Source: Amycolatopsis anabasis (GTDB lineage Bacteria; Actinomycetota; Actinomycetes; Mycobacteriales; Pseudonocardiaceae). Taken from it: a stretch of 64,000 bases of DNA. Position numbers and translations under genes: made by a program. The stretch's first letter is position 1, and each line of letters begins with the position of its first letter. The stretch lies in the NCBI RefSeq assembly GCF_009765355.1, contig NZ_VTHK01000040.1, forward strand, positions 1 through 64,000. Reading direction: 5' to 3'. The notes under the pieces were generated by a model that was given only the letters and a program-made list of their open reading frames with translations, was not told the origin of the DNA and did no database searches. This document shows, piece after piece, positions 13,608 through 22,344 of the stretch.

Positions 13608-15535
13608 GCGTCCTCCTCCAGCGTCGCCTCGCAGGCGTAGAGCAGCACCCCGACGCACCAGGCGTGCGACAGCGTCAGCAGCATCCCTTTCGGCTGGTAG
13701 CAGGCGGTCTGGTAGAAGCGCTCGCTGACCATACCGCGGTAGGCGTTGAAATCGCCGTCGTGGCGGGCGACGAACTGCCGGAAGCAGGCGAGGTTCTCCC
13801 GGGCCGCGGCGAGGTAGTACTCGTCCCCGAGGTACCGGCCCAGCCGGCGCAGTTCCGGGACGCAGATCAGGCCGTAGGAGTGCAGGTGCTGGTTGGCCGG
13901 GGACGCCTGGTCGGCGCCGCGGCTGCGAAAGCCGTACTGCGCGAGCAGAGTGTGCGGCGGGAAGTCGACGTCGTAGGTGTACCGGAAGGTGAGCGTCCAA
14001 TCGGCCACGCGCCGGGCGGCGGACAGCCATTCGTCCGCGCGGTCGCGTTCGAACATCGCGACGTAGGCCAGCACGGCGAGGTAGCCGTCCTCCGAACTCG
14101 GCGCCAGATCGACGTCCTCCGGCGCGCCGTGCAGGAACTCGTCCTCGACCGCGCCCAGGTGGTAGCGGCCCGCCCGCCGCGCGGCCGCCAGGTAGCGCGG
14201 TTCCCGCCACGCCGTCGCCGCCTCCGCGAGCGCGGGAATCCAGGCGAGTCCCGCCGTCCCCGCCCAGTCGAGCACCGCGCCGGTCTTCGCGTGATAGGCC
14301 GAGCCCAGCGCGCCGTCCGCACGCTGCACGCCGCAGACGAAGTCCACATTGGACCGCACGGCGCGTTCCCAGTCCGGCCGCGGGTGGCCCGCGGCCCGTT
14401 CGCGCACCGCGGCCCGGAGCAGGAACAGCGCGGCCTCGCCCAGGGTGCGCGCGTGCAACCGGTTCGGGTCCGGGCTCCAGCCGGTCCGCCACCCCGCGTC
14501 GGCGGTCCACTGCCCCCAGAAGGTGCCCGCCGGGGCCAGATTGGCGGCGATGTGGTCGAGCACCGCGGCCCCGGCGGCCGCGTATTCGGCCCGGCCGATG
14601 CGGCGGCCGTGGCGCAGCAACGCATACGCGTAGGGCGCGCCGCTGATCCAGGACACGTGCATCGCCTGCCGGTCGCCCCGCTCCCCCAGCGCGTGCCGGT
14701 CGAACGCCGCGGTTTCCAGCAGTACGGGCGGCTCCGGCCGATAGTGCCAGCGGTACAATCCCCAGGCGGCCAGCTCGGCGGCTTCGGCCACGGACACCCA
14801 GGCCACCGCCTCCGGATCGGCGGGCGCGGTCCGCCGGTGCACGTCCCGCAGCACGCCGGTGTACTCGTGCCGGTCCGGGCCCAGCAGGTAGACGTCGAAG
14901 AACACCGCCTCGGTCTGCCCCGGCGACCACTGGAACGCGGGCAGATCCGCGGGCAACGGCAGCGGCGAGCCGTCGTAGACCACCGGCTCTTCGCGGTAGG
15001 GGAAGTGCAGCCGCAGCACCGGATGGTCCCCGGCCATGGCGAAACCGAGTCCGGCCTGGCCGAGCGCGGACCGCTCGGTGGTGACCAGCGCGGCCCCGCC
15101 CGCGCGGTCCCAGCCGAACACCGCGGGGGTCGCGGCGCGGTCCGCCCGCAGGCCCCACGCGTCGGACTCCAGCAGCGCGGGATCCGGATCGCGGACGGTG
15201 AACCGGGGAAACCGCACGGCACAGCCGTCCACCCGGTTCTCCCCGTAGAACACCCCGGGCACCAGCCAGCCCGGATCGTCGCACGCGCCGAGCCGTAGTT
15301 CCACGCGCAGCCCGGCCGCCACCGGCGTCGCCGACCGGCAGGTGACCTCCAGCCGCACGGCGAACCGGCCGTTCCCGCAGGCGGACGACTCCGTGGTGAC
15401 CACAAAGGACGGTGACTGTCCGTTGGCGATCCGTTCCGCGCCGCCGCCGGCGAACAGCATCGTGACCTCGAGCGGCGGCGCCGGATCGGCTTCCGCCGTC
15501 CAGCCGCCGGACTGGACCGGATCGAGCAGCGTCAT
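13604..15535 (-). CDS. Six-hairpin (alpha/alpha-barrel) glycosidase-like protein
   Basis: A 643-residue protein of no recognised numbered family. The N-terminal third (about 1-210) looks like a beta-sandwich. The rest has repeated helical hairpins with aromatic, glycoside-hydrolase-like motifs: MHVSWISGAPYAYALL, GTFWGQWTADAGWRTGWSP, SEDGYLAVLAYVAMFERD, NQHLHSYGLICVPELRRLG. The architecture resembles six-hairpin glycosidases. The ATG at 15535 overlaps the GH38 stop (ATGA) and its own stop overlaps the GH1 start, so it belongs firmly to the operon. Probably cytoplasmic. The function is inferred only from fold and neighbours. Confidence 0.7.
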   Translation of the reverse strand: MTLLDPVQSGGWTAEADPAPPLEVTMLFAGGGAERIANGQSPSFVVTTESSACGNGRFAVRLEVTCRSATPVAAGLRVELRLGACDDPGWLVPGVFYGENRVDGCAVRFPRFTVRDPDPALLESDAWGLRADRAATPAVFGWDRAGGAALVTTERSALGQAGLGFAMAGDHPVLRLHFPYREEPVVYDGSPLPLPADLPAFQWSPGQTEAVFFDVYLLGPDRHEYTGVLRDVHRRTAPADPEAVAWVSVAEAAELAAWGLYRWHYRPEPPVLLETAAFDRHALGERGDRQAMHVSWISGAPYAYALLRHGRRIGRAEYAAAGAAVLDHIAANLAPAGTFWGQWTADAGWRTGWSPDPNRLHARTLGEAALFLLRAAVRERAAGHPRPDWERAVRSNVDFVCGVQRADGALGSAYHAKTGAVLDWAGTAGLAWIPALAEAATAWREPRYLAAARRAGRYHLGAVEDEFLHGAPEDVDLAPSSEDGYLAVLAYVAMFERDRADEWLSAARRVADWTLTFRYTYDVDFPPHTLLAQYGFRSRGADQASPANQHLHSYGLICVPELRRLGRYLGDEYYLAAARENLACFRQFVARHDGDFNAYRGMVSERFYQTACYQPKGMLLTLSHAWCVGVLLYACEATLEEDA

Positions 15536-17991
15536 GCCCCGGCCTCCGGCGACGCCCATTCCAGCAGATCGGTTTCCACGACCGGGGCTTCGCCGTCGCG
15601 GGGCACCCGGAACGTCTTCACCTCACCCGCCCGGAACACCGCCCGCACCGCGCGGCCGAGCAACGGCAGCTCCACGGTCACCTCGGCCGGGCGGCCGGCG
15701 GTCTCGTAGGCCCGCACGACCACGTCACCGGCGCCGTCCTCGTCCAGTTTGAGCACGGTCGGCAGCACCGATTCCTCGTCCACCGACAGGAACGAGTTCC
15801 GCTGCGGCAGGTCACCGTCGTGAAAGGACTCGAGCAGCGGGAACGCCGGCTGGTTGAGCTCGGCCGCGAGCCGGACGGTCCCGGCCTCCCGCCAGTCGCC
15901 CGCATGCGGCAACAACCGGTAAGTGAACCGCTGCCGCCCCTGGTCCAGGTAGCCGTAGTCCTCGTCCGGGTCCAGCTCCCGGGGCTCGTGCCAGGCGTAG
16001 ACCGGGCTCCGGGCGACGGTGATGCCGATGTCCCCGCCGCGCACGTCATGGGCGTACTTGCCGTCGTTGAGCACGGACAGCCCCGCCGGGCGGCCATCGG
16101 GCAGGACACCGGAAACGTCCACCCACGCCTGGGCGGTTTCCTCGCTCCCGTCCGCGGGCCGCCGCAGGTGGCCGTAGGGGATCTCGAACGTCGCGTCCTC
16201 GCTCCGCACCGCGGTCGGGAACCGCAGTTTGAGCATCCGCAACCGCTCCTGCCAGTCCAGGGTCACCCGCACCTCGAGGTGCCGCGCCCGCGCGCCGAGC
16301 ACGAACTCCTCGACGAGGGTGGACGCGCCGTGCACGGCCCGCACCCGGATCACCGCCCGCACCGGCCCGTTCTCCACCAGCCGCACCGATTCCGCGGTGA
16401 ACTCCCCGGCCACGTCCTGGTAGGCGCGCACCCGATGGCTCCAGGTGTCGGACCGGTCCTCCAGGACCATCGCATGCGGCTTCCCGCGCTCGGCGGCGAG
16501 TTCCCGATCGTGCGCCTTGTCGTAGAGCCGGCGCAGCCAGCCGGTGGCCGGATCGACCTCGATCGCGAGGAACTCGTTCTCCAGGGTCGTGTCCGAGGCC
16601 CGCACCTCGTTGGCGGACGTCCGGTCCGCGGCGGGCCGGATCCGGTAGACGCGGTAGCCCAGCGGCGGCACGTCGACCGCCAGGGCTAGTCTTCCGCGTG
16701 GCCCGTTCACGGTAGCCGCCGACTGGGTGCGCTGCACCGGAACCATTCGGTCCTCGTCGTCGGCGACTTCGGCCGCGGCGCCCGGGAACCCCGCGAACTC
16801 GAATTCCACGTCGGCCCGCAGCCGCCACGGATGCGGGTTGAACACCACCAGCGGGGTCATCCGCGGTTCGGCCGGAATGTGGATCCGGCGGCTCAGCACC
16901 TGCACCGCCCGGTTGAACGCGCGGGAGGCCACCGAGATCGCGTGCCCGAACTGGTCGCGGCTGTCGGTGTAGGCGGGTTCGATCGCCGCGCCGCCCAGCG
17001 TGTCGTGGAACTGGTTCAGCAGCACCAGCTTCCAGGCCTCGCCGAACCCCGCGAGCGGGTACCCGATCCCGCCGAGCACCGCGGCCACGGTGGCCCACTT
17101 CTCCGCGCGCAGCAAGGTGTTCTCCGCACGCCGGTTCCACCGCTTGACCCCGGCGTGCGCCGAGTAGCAGCCGACCGCGTGGTGCTGCAGTTCCCCGGCG
17201 TGCACCGGGATCTCCGCGCCGCCTTCGACGAGCCGGTCGAAGAACTCGCGCGGCGACCCGCACCGCAGCCGCGGCAACCCGTCCGCCGCGTCGAGCCGCC
17301 GGATGCTGTCCAGGTTCGCCCGGGTCGGCCCGCCCCCGTGGTTGCCGACCCCGTAGAAGACCATCAGCTCCGGAATGTCCGGCGGCAGCTGGGCCAGCGA
17401 TTTGTCCACCTGGTACCCGAGGTCGTGGCCGGAGCTGCCGTACTCGTGCGGGATCCGGTAGGCGAGCACGCGGGACCCGTCCGGTGACTCCCACCAGAAG
17501 TACGGCCCGGGCAGCGCCTTCTCATGCGGGCCGGGGCGCAGGAAGACATAGGAGTCCATCCCGCTCTTGCGCAGCAGCTGCGGGATGGACGCGTTGTGCC
17601 CGAAGGAATCGACGTTGCAGCCGACCGTGGCGATGATGCCGAACTTCGCGTGCAGGTAGCGCTGCGAGTACAGCGCCTGCCGGACGAACGACTCGCCCGC
17701 GGGCAGGTTGCAGTCCGGTTCCACCCACCAGCCGCCGACCATCCGCCAGCGGCCGTCGGCGATCCGGCGGCCGATTTCGGCGAACAGTTCCGGATCGCTC
17801 TCTTCCACCCATTCGAGATAGCAGACCGAATCGCAGGTGAACACGAACTCGGGGTATTCCGCCATCCGGTCGATCGCGGAGCGGAACGTCGCACGCACCT
17901 CCTGGTAGCCCTCGGGCCACTGCCACAGCCACACCGGATCGATGTGCGCGTTTCCGATCATGTGCACCAGGCGTTCCGCCGATCCGGCCAT
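15532..17991 (-). CDS. GH38 alpha-mannosidase
   Basis: An 819-residue protein. The zinc and active-site motif is at the N-terminus, MIGNAHIDPVWLWQWPEGYQ. The nucleophile Asp lies in GCNVDSFGHNASIPQLLRKS. WWVEPDCNLPAGESFVRQAL and LLNQFHDTLGGAAIEPAYTD are further GH38 hallmarks. The second half is the usual beta-rich C-terminal domain. Bacterial cytoplasmic GH38 enzymes remove alpha-mannose from imported oligosaccharides. The gene follows the inner-membrane permease gene with a 2-base gap and is coupled to the six-hairpin gene, which points to mannose-containing glycans as the transported substrate. Confidence 0.93.
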   Translation of the reverse strand: MAGSAERLVHMIGNAHIDPVWLWQWPEGYQEVRATFRSAIDRMAEYPEFVFTCDSVCYLEWVEESDPELFAEIGRRIADGRWRMVGGWWVEPDCNLPAGESFVRQALYSQRYLHAKFGIIATVGCNVDSFGHNASIPQLLRKSGMDSYVFLRPGPHEKALPGPYFWWESPDGSRVLAYRIPHEYGSSGHDLGYQVDKSLAQLPPDIPELMVFYGVGNHGGGPTRANLDSIRRLDAADGLPRLRCGSPREFFDRLVEGGAEIPVHAGELQHHAVGCYSAHAGVKRWNRRAENTLLRAEKWATVAAVLGGIGYPLAGFGEAWKLVLLNQFHDTLGGAAIEPAYTDSRDQFGHAISVASRAFNRAVQVLSRRIHIPAEPRMTPLVVFNPHPWRLRADVEFEFAGFPGAAAEVADDEDRMVPVQRTQSAATVNGPRGRLALAVDVPPLGYRVYRIRPAADRTSANEVRASDTTLENEFLAIEVDPATGWLRRLYDKAHDRELAAERGKPHAMVLEDRSDTWSHRVRAYQDVAGEFTAESVRLVENGPVRAVIRVRAVHGASTLVEEFVLGARARHLEVRVTLDWQERLRMLKLRFPTAVRSEDATFEIPYGHLRRPADGSEETAQAWVDVSGVLPDGRPAGLSVLNDGKYAHDVRGGDIGITVARSPVYAWHEPRELDPDEDYGYLDQGRQRFTYRLLPHAGDWREAGTVRLAAELNQPAFPLLESFHDGDLPQRNSFLSVDEESVLPTVLKLDEDGAGDVVVRAYETAGRPAEVTVELPLLGRAVRAVFRAGEVKTFRVPRDGEAPVVETDLLEWASPEAGA

Positions 17992-17993
17992 GA

Positions 17994-18815
17994 CTACCCC
18001 TTCCGCCCTTCGGTCGCGATGCCCCGGATGAAATGCCGCTGGGCGAGGAAGAACACGACGACCATGGGCAGCGTGGTGAGCACGCTGCCGGCCAGCACGA
18101 TCTCCCACTGCTGCTCACCGCCCTGGCCGAACTGGTCGGAAATGCTCTTCAGCCCTCGGGGCAGTGTGAACAGATCCGGATCGCGCAGGTAGATCAGCGG
18201 TTTGAGCAGTTCCGACCAGCTCGCCTTGAGTTCGAAGACGAAGGTGACCACGAGCGCCGGCCGGCACAGCGGCAACGCGATGCGCCAGAACATCGTCCAG
18301 TAGTTCGCTCCGTCCACCCGCGCGGCCTCGAACATCTCCCGGGGCAGGCCGAGGAAGAACTGGCGCAGCAGGAAGATGTAGAAGGCGCTGCCGAACAGGT
18401 TGGCCGCCCACAGCGGCACCTGGGTGTTGGCGAGCCCGGCGCCGTCCCAGATCAGGTACACCGGGATCATGGTCACCGCGCCCGGCAGCATCATCGTCGC
18501 CAGCACCAGACCGAACAGCGCGTTCCGCCCGGGAAACCGGAAGTACGCGAACCCGAAGGCCACCACCGAACTGGTCAGGGTCACCGCGACGGCCGCGGCC
18601 AGGGCCACCGCCACGCTGTTGAACAGCCAGTCCAGCACCGGCGCCGCGCGCCAGATCTCGACGTAGTTCTGCCACGCCCAGCGGTGCGGCACCAGCGCGT
18701 TGTCGAACACCTGCGAACGCGGTTTGAGCGAGGCGCCGAGCAGCCAGAGGAACGGGTAGAGGAACAGCGCCGAGGCCGCGATCAGCAGCGCGCCGAAAAC
18801 GAGCCTTCGCGTCAT
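17994..18815 (-). CDS. Sugar ABC transporter permease (MalG-like, CUT1)
   Basis: A 273-residue membrane protein with six predicted helices. The cytoplasmic EAA loop that contacts the ATPase is EMFEAARVDGANYWTMFWRI. It begins with an arginine-rich tail and a helix (LVFGALLIAASALFLYPFLW) typical of MalG-type permeases of the carbohydrate uptake 1 family. It pairs with the permease gene 4 bases upstream. No ATP-binding subunit is encoded in the operon. Confidence 0.92.
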   Translation of the reverse strand: MTRRLVFGALLIAASALFLYPFLWLLGASLKPRSQVFDNALVPHRWAWQNYVEIWRAAPVLDWLFNSVAVALAAAVAVTLTSSVVAFGFAYFRFPGRNALFGLVLATMMLPGAVTMIPVYLIWDGAGLANTQVPLWAANLFGSAFYIFLLRQFFLGLPREMFEAARVDGANYWTMFWRIALPLCRPALVVTFVFELKASWSELLKPLIYLRDPDLFTLPRGLKSISDQFGQGGEQQWEIVLAGSVLTTLPMVVVFFLAQRHFIRGIATEGRKG

Positions 18816-18819
18816 CGGC

Positions 18820-19743
18820 TCACCGGCCCTCGTAGTGGACGAACCGCTTGCTCAACCGCACCTGGATCGCGGTGATCGCCAGGATGACCAGGAACAGCAG
18901 CCAGGCCATCGCCGACGCGTACCCCATGTGCAGGAACTGGAACGCCTGCTGGAAGAGGTAGATGAGGTAGAACAGCGCGGCGTCGCTGCTGTAACTCGCC
19001 GAGGACGCGCTGCCGTAGAAGGCGGTGTACGCCTCGTCGAAGGTCTGCAGCGCGGCGATGGTCTGCACGATCAGGGTGAAGAACAGCGCGCCGCTGATCA
19101 TCGGCACGGTGATCTTGCGGAACCGCTGCCAGGCCGAGGCGCCGTCGATCTCCGCGGCCTCGTACAACTCGCTCGGGACGTTCTTCAGCGCCGCGAGGTA
19201 GATCACCACCGTGCTGCCGACCGACCAGAGATGCATGAGCACCAGCCCGGGTTTCACCCAGAGGTCATCGGTGCTCCACTGCGGACCTTCGATTCCGATC
19301 GCGCCGAGCGCCGCGTTGACCACGCCGACCTGCCCGTTGAACAGCAACAGGAACAGCACGCCGACGGCGACCTTGGGCGTGACCTCCGGCAGGTAGAACA
19401 CCGTGCGGAAGAACCCGGCCGAGCGGCGGCCGACCCGGGCGAGCAACGAGGCCAGGGCCAGCGACACGGCCATGTGCGCGGGCACCGCGAGGACCGTGTA
19501 GATCATGGTGTTCGCCATGCTCTTCGCGATCTTCGGATCGGCCAGGATCTCCTCGTAGTTGGCCCATCCGGCGAACCGGGGCGCGTTGAGCGCGTCGTAG
19601 TCGGTGAACGACAGGACCAGGCTGGCGACCATCGGGATCGCCATGAAGATCACGAACCCGATCATCCACGGGGACAGGAAGGCATACGCGGCCCAGGTCT
19701 CCCCGCGGCGGAATCGCGTCCGCCTGCGCTCCACAGTGGACAC
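18820..19743 (-). CDS. Sugar ABC transporter permease (MalF-like, CUT1)
   Basis: A 307-residue permease with six helices after a short basic N-terminus (RRTRFRRGETWAAYAFLSPW). The EAA loop is ELYEAAEIDGASAWQRFRKI. The start is a GTG at 19743, 5 bases from the solute-binding protein stop. Its codons 2-5 (Ser-Thr-Val-Glu) carry the recurrent palindrome TCCACTGTGGA. It forms the transmembrane channel with the next permease for sugar uptake delivered by the upstream lipoprotein. Confidence 0.92.
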   Translation of the reverse strand: MSTVERRRTRFRRGETWAAYAFLSPWMIGFVIFMAIPMVASLVLSFTDYDALNAPRFAGWANYEEILADPKIAKSMANTMIYTVLAVPAHMAVSLALASLLARVGRRSAGFFRTVFYLPEVTPKVAVGVLFLLLFNGQVGVVNAALGAIGIEGPQWSTDDLWVKPGLVLMHLWSVGSTVVIYLAALKNVPSELYEAAEIDGASAWQRFRKITVPMISGALFFTLIVQTIAALQTFDEAYTAFYGSASSASYSSDAALFYLIYLFQQAFQFLHMGYASAMAWLLFLVILAITAIQVRLSKRFVHYEGR

Positions 19744-19747
19744 CGGA

Positions 19748-21082
19748 CTACCTCCCGGCCGCGCGGTCGAGGGCCTGCTGCGCCTCCCGCTGCGCCTGGG
19801 CGAGCGCGTCCGCGGATTTCTGCTTGCCGGAGAGCACCCGGTTCACCGCGTCCTGCCACGCCGTCTTGAACTCCGCCCCGGCCTTCGAGGACGGCATCGC
19901 GAACGCCGACTTCTGCGCCTCCAGCGTCGCCCGCACGGCGGCGTCCAACGCCGGTCGGTCCCCGAGCTGGACCAGCTCGCCGAAGATCTTCCGGTCGGCG
20001 ATCTCGTTTCCGGTGTAGATCCCGGTGAACGCCTTGCCTTCGGCCTTGCGCTTGTCGGCCCGGGCCCGCGCCGCCGCGACCCAGGTGTCCGCATCGGACA
20101 TGGTCTTGATGAACGCGCACGCCTGGTCCTTGTGCTTGCTCCCGGCCGGAATCGCCCACGCGCTGCCGGTCACCCAGTCGATCGGTCGGCCCTGCTGGTC
20201 GGGGAACGGCGCGACCGTCAAGGCGGTCCCGGGTGCGACGTTGGCCAGCACGTTGAGGTACCAGTCCTCCATCGGGAAGGCGGCCAGCTGGTCCTTGCTG
20301 AACGGGTTCTGCTCCCCGAAGAAGTCGAACGAATCGCGGAACGCCTTGACCGCGCCCCAGCCGCCCTGCGCGTCGAGCAGGCTCACCGCGTAGTCCAGTG
20401 CCGCCACCAGGGCCGGATCGGTGAGCTGGGCGGCCTTCCCGTCGTCGCTGAGCATCCGCACCCCGTTGGCGCGCGCCCACAGCGGGAGGAACTCGGGGAT
20501 CTTCGGGTCGAAGCCGATCCGGGTCAGCCCACCACCGGGTCCGTGCCTGGTCAGCGCGCGGGCCACCTGGGCCAGCGCGGCGCGGTCGCTGGGGTTCACG
20601 TCCCGCGGCCGCAATCCCGCGGAGTGCACGGCGGCGTCGTTGATCATCAGGATCCGGTTGTTGTAGAACTCGGGCAGGCCGTAGAGCACGCCGTCCTGGG
20701 TGATCTCGGCGAGCGCGGCCTTGCGGTACTGATCGAGATTGATCCCCTGCTTCTCGACGCAGCCCCGCAACGGTTCCAGCGTGCGGCGGGCGGCGTAGCT
20801 GCCGAGCAGCTGGCGGTCCAGGTAGATCAGGTCCGGCGGGGTGCCGGAGGCGACCGCGGAGAGGAACTGCTGCGCGTTGAACGCGCTGCCGCCCACCTGC
20901 ACCCGGGCCGGGGCGATGACCTGGTTGGCGCGCTCGACCCGGGTCTTGGCGACCTCGTCGGCCAGGCCGAAGCCCATCGTGGTGAGCACCGCGGTATCGC
21001 CCGAGTCGTTCGCCCGGCGCCCCACCCCACCGCATCCGGCGAGCACGAGCACGAGCACCGCGGCGAGCACCCCGAACCGCAT
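19748..21082 (-). CDS. Sugar ABC transporter solute-binding lipoprotein
   Basis: A 444-residue extracellular binding protein. A lipoprotein signal peptide ends in LVLAGC, with C17 as the lipidation site. TPPDLIYLDRQLLGSYAA, YGLPEFYNNRILMINDAAV and WAIPAGSKHKDQACAFIKTM are typical of family 1 carbohydrate-binding proteins. It is the first gene of the operon SBP-permease-permease-GH38-six-hairpin-GH1-FAD oxidoreductase, and a LacI-type operator lies 64-81 bases upstream of its start. The ligand is probably an oligosaccharide containing mannose or N-acetylglucosamine, judged only from the linked hydrolases. Confidence 0.92.
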   Translation of the reverse strand: MRFGVLAAVLVLVLAGCGGVGRRANDSGDTAVLTTMGFGLADEVAKTRVERANQVIAPARVQVGGSAFNAQQFLSAVASGTPPDLIYLDRQLLGSYAARRTLEPLRGCVEKQGINLDQYRKAALAEITQDGVLYGLPEFYNNRILMINDAAVHSAGLRPRDVNPSDRAALAQVARALTRHGPGGGLTRIGFDPKIPEFLPLWARANGVRMLSDDGKAAQLTDPALVAALDYAVSLLDAQGGWGAVKAFRDSFDFFGEQNPFSKDQLAAFPMEDWYLNVLANVAPGTALTVAPFPDQQGRPIDWVTGSAWAIPAGSKHKDQACAFIKTMSDADTWVAAARARADKRKAEGKAFTGIYTGNEIADRKIFGELVQLGDRPALDAAVRATLEAQKSAFAMPSSKAGAEFKTAWQDAVNRVLSGKQKSADALAQAQREAQQALDRAAGR

Positions 21083-21145
21083 CGACCTGCCCTTTCCTCC
21101 GCGCCATTGAGGGGAAAAGTGAATGAAGCCCGGAGGCCCACCCAG

Positions 21146-21163
21146 TGTGGAATCGTTGCCACA
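21146..21163. promoter_or_regulatory. LacI-family operator upstream of the ABC operon
   Basis: TGTGGAATCGTTGCCACA is an 18-bp near-palindrome with a central CG, as LacI/GalR proteins prefer. It differs at only two positions from the perfect palindrome at 25886-25903. It overlaps the -10 end of the predicted promoter, so binding there would block transcription. Confidence 0.75.
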
Positions 21164-21192
21164 AGTCTGGGACGGCGGTGGATTCCCGTCAA
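21163..21192 (-). promoter_or_regulatory. Predicted promoter of the solute-binding protein operon
   Basis: On the minus strand TTGACG (21192-21187) and AGACTT (21168-21163) are 18 bases apart. The -10 match is modest. The operator touches its downstream edge. A GGAGG-like site precedes the ATG of the binding protein. Confidence 0.5.
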
Positions 21193-21218
21193 GACGCTGA
21201 TCGGTTTCGCGGGGCCCG

Positions 21219-22259
21219 TCAGCCGGCGGCGGGGCCGGTGGAGCCCCGCACGAGGAGTTCCGGTTCCACCCGGATGGTCCTGGCTCGTTCCGGCCCGCCG
21301 CCGGAAAGCCGCTCCAGCAGCACCTCGGCGCAGCGCCGCCCGAACTCCACGGTGTGCTGGGTGACCGTGGTGATCGCCGGCCGGACCATCGACATCCACG
21401 GCACGTCGTCGTAGGCCGCGAGCGAAAGCCGCAGGGGAATCCGCATCCGCCGGTGCTGGATCTCCTCCAGCGCCCCCTGGGCGAGCACGTTGTTGGCCGC
21501 GAACACCGCGGTGACCTCGGGGTACGCGTCGAGCAGACCGCCGAGGGCGCCCCGGGCCGCGGTCACGTCGAAACTGGTGGTGTAGGCGATGAGCCGCTCG
21601 TCGACCGGCGCCCCGGCCGCCTCGTGCGCGGCGCGGTAACCCGCCAGCCGCCCCGAACCGGTCGTCCACTTCGTCTCGTCGATGAGCAACGCGATCCGCC
21701 GGTGCCCCAGGCCGAGCAGGTGCCGGGTGACCAGTTCGGCGCCGGATTCGTTCGCGCCGAGCACCGCGTCGCCGTACCGGGTGCTCACCCGCCGATCGGC
21801 CTGCACGACCCGGACCCCTTGCCGGCACAGGCTCTGGACCGCGCCGGCGGACACCGGGGTCACGATCACCCCGGGCACCCGCATGGCGACGAATGCCTGC
21901 ACCGCCGACATCTCCTCCTCGGCCCGGCCGTCGTCGTTGACCAGCACCATGTGATAACCGGCGGCGCGCAGCACCTGCTCGATCCCGGCGGCCAGATCCG
22001 CGTAGAACGGGTTGCGCAGATCGGAGATCAGCACCCCGATCGATCGGCTCGACCGGCTGCGCAGGGTCCGCGCGTTCGCGTCCGGGACGTAGCCGATCCG
22101 GGCCGCGGCGGCGAGCACCCGCTCGCGCACCTCGGGCGCCGCGTAACCGCTGCCGTTGAGCGCCCGCGACACGGTGGACGGCGAAACCCCCGCCTCGCGG
22201 GCCACGTCGGCTCCGGTCGGCGGGCGATTCGCTGGACGATCCTTGGTCCCGCCGGCCAC
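21219..22259 (-). CDS. LacI family transcriptional regulator
   Basis: A 346-residue regulator. The helix-turn-helix and hinge are at about 14-65: ADVAREAGVSPSTVSRALNG, then RIGYVPDANARTLRSRSSRS. The periplasmic-binding-like ligand domain follows (IGVLISDLRNPFYADLAAGI, LLGLGHRRIALLI, AVFAANNVLAQGAL, SLAAYDDVPWMSMVRPAITT). It sits between the two glycan blocks, and two matching palindromes precede the ABC operon and the MBL gene. It most likely represses both and is released by a sugar derived from the imported glycan. Confidence 0.93.
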   Translation of the reverse strand: MAGGTKDRPANRPPTGADVAREAGVSPSTVSRALNGSGYAAPEVRERVLAAAARIGYVPDANARTLRSRSSRSIGVLISDLRNPFYADLAAGIEQVLRAAGYHMVLVNDDGRAEEEMSAVQAFVAMRVPGVIVTPVSAGAVQSLCRQGVRVVQADRRVSTRYGDAVLGANESGAELVTRHLLGLGHRRIALLIDETKWTTGSGRLAGYRAAHEAAGAPVDERLIAYTTSFDVTAARGALGGLLDAYPEVTAVFAANNVLAQGALEEIQHRRMRIPLRLSLAAYDDVPWMSMVRPAITTVTQHTVEFGRRCAEVLLERLSGGGPERARTIRVEPELLVRGSTGPAAG

Positions 22260-22318
22260 GCCCGAAGTCTAAGGCCTGCGGCTCGCGAATCGCCGTCCGG
22301 TCGCGCGAGTCCGCGGGA

Positions 22319-22344
22319 GTCGTGAGTGGACAGCCACTCACGAC
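22319..22344. terminator. Perfect 11-bp hairpin at the end of the hydrolase operon
   Basis: GTCGTGAGTGG (22319-22329), loop ACAG, CCACTCACGAC (22334-22344). The stem overlaps the stop codon of the clan GH-D-like gene on the minus strand and precedes lacI. There is no T-tract, as is common for actinomycete terminators. It would separate the hydrolase transcript from lacI. Confidence 0.6.
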
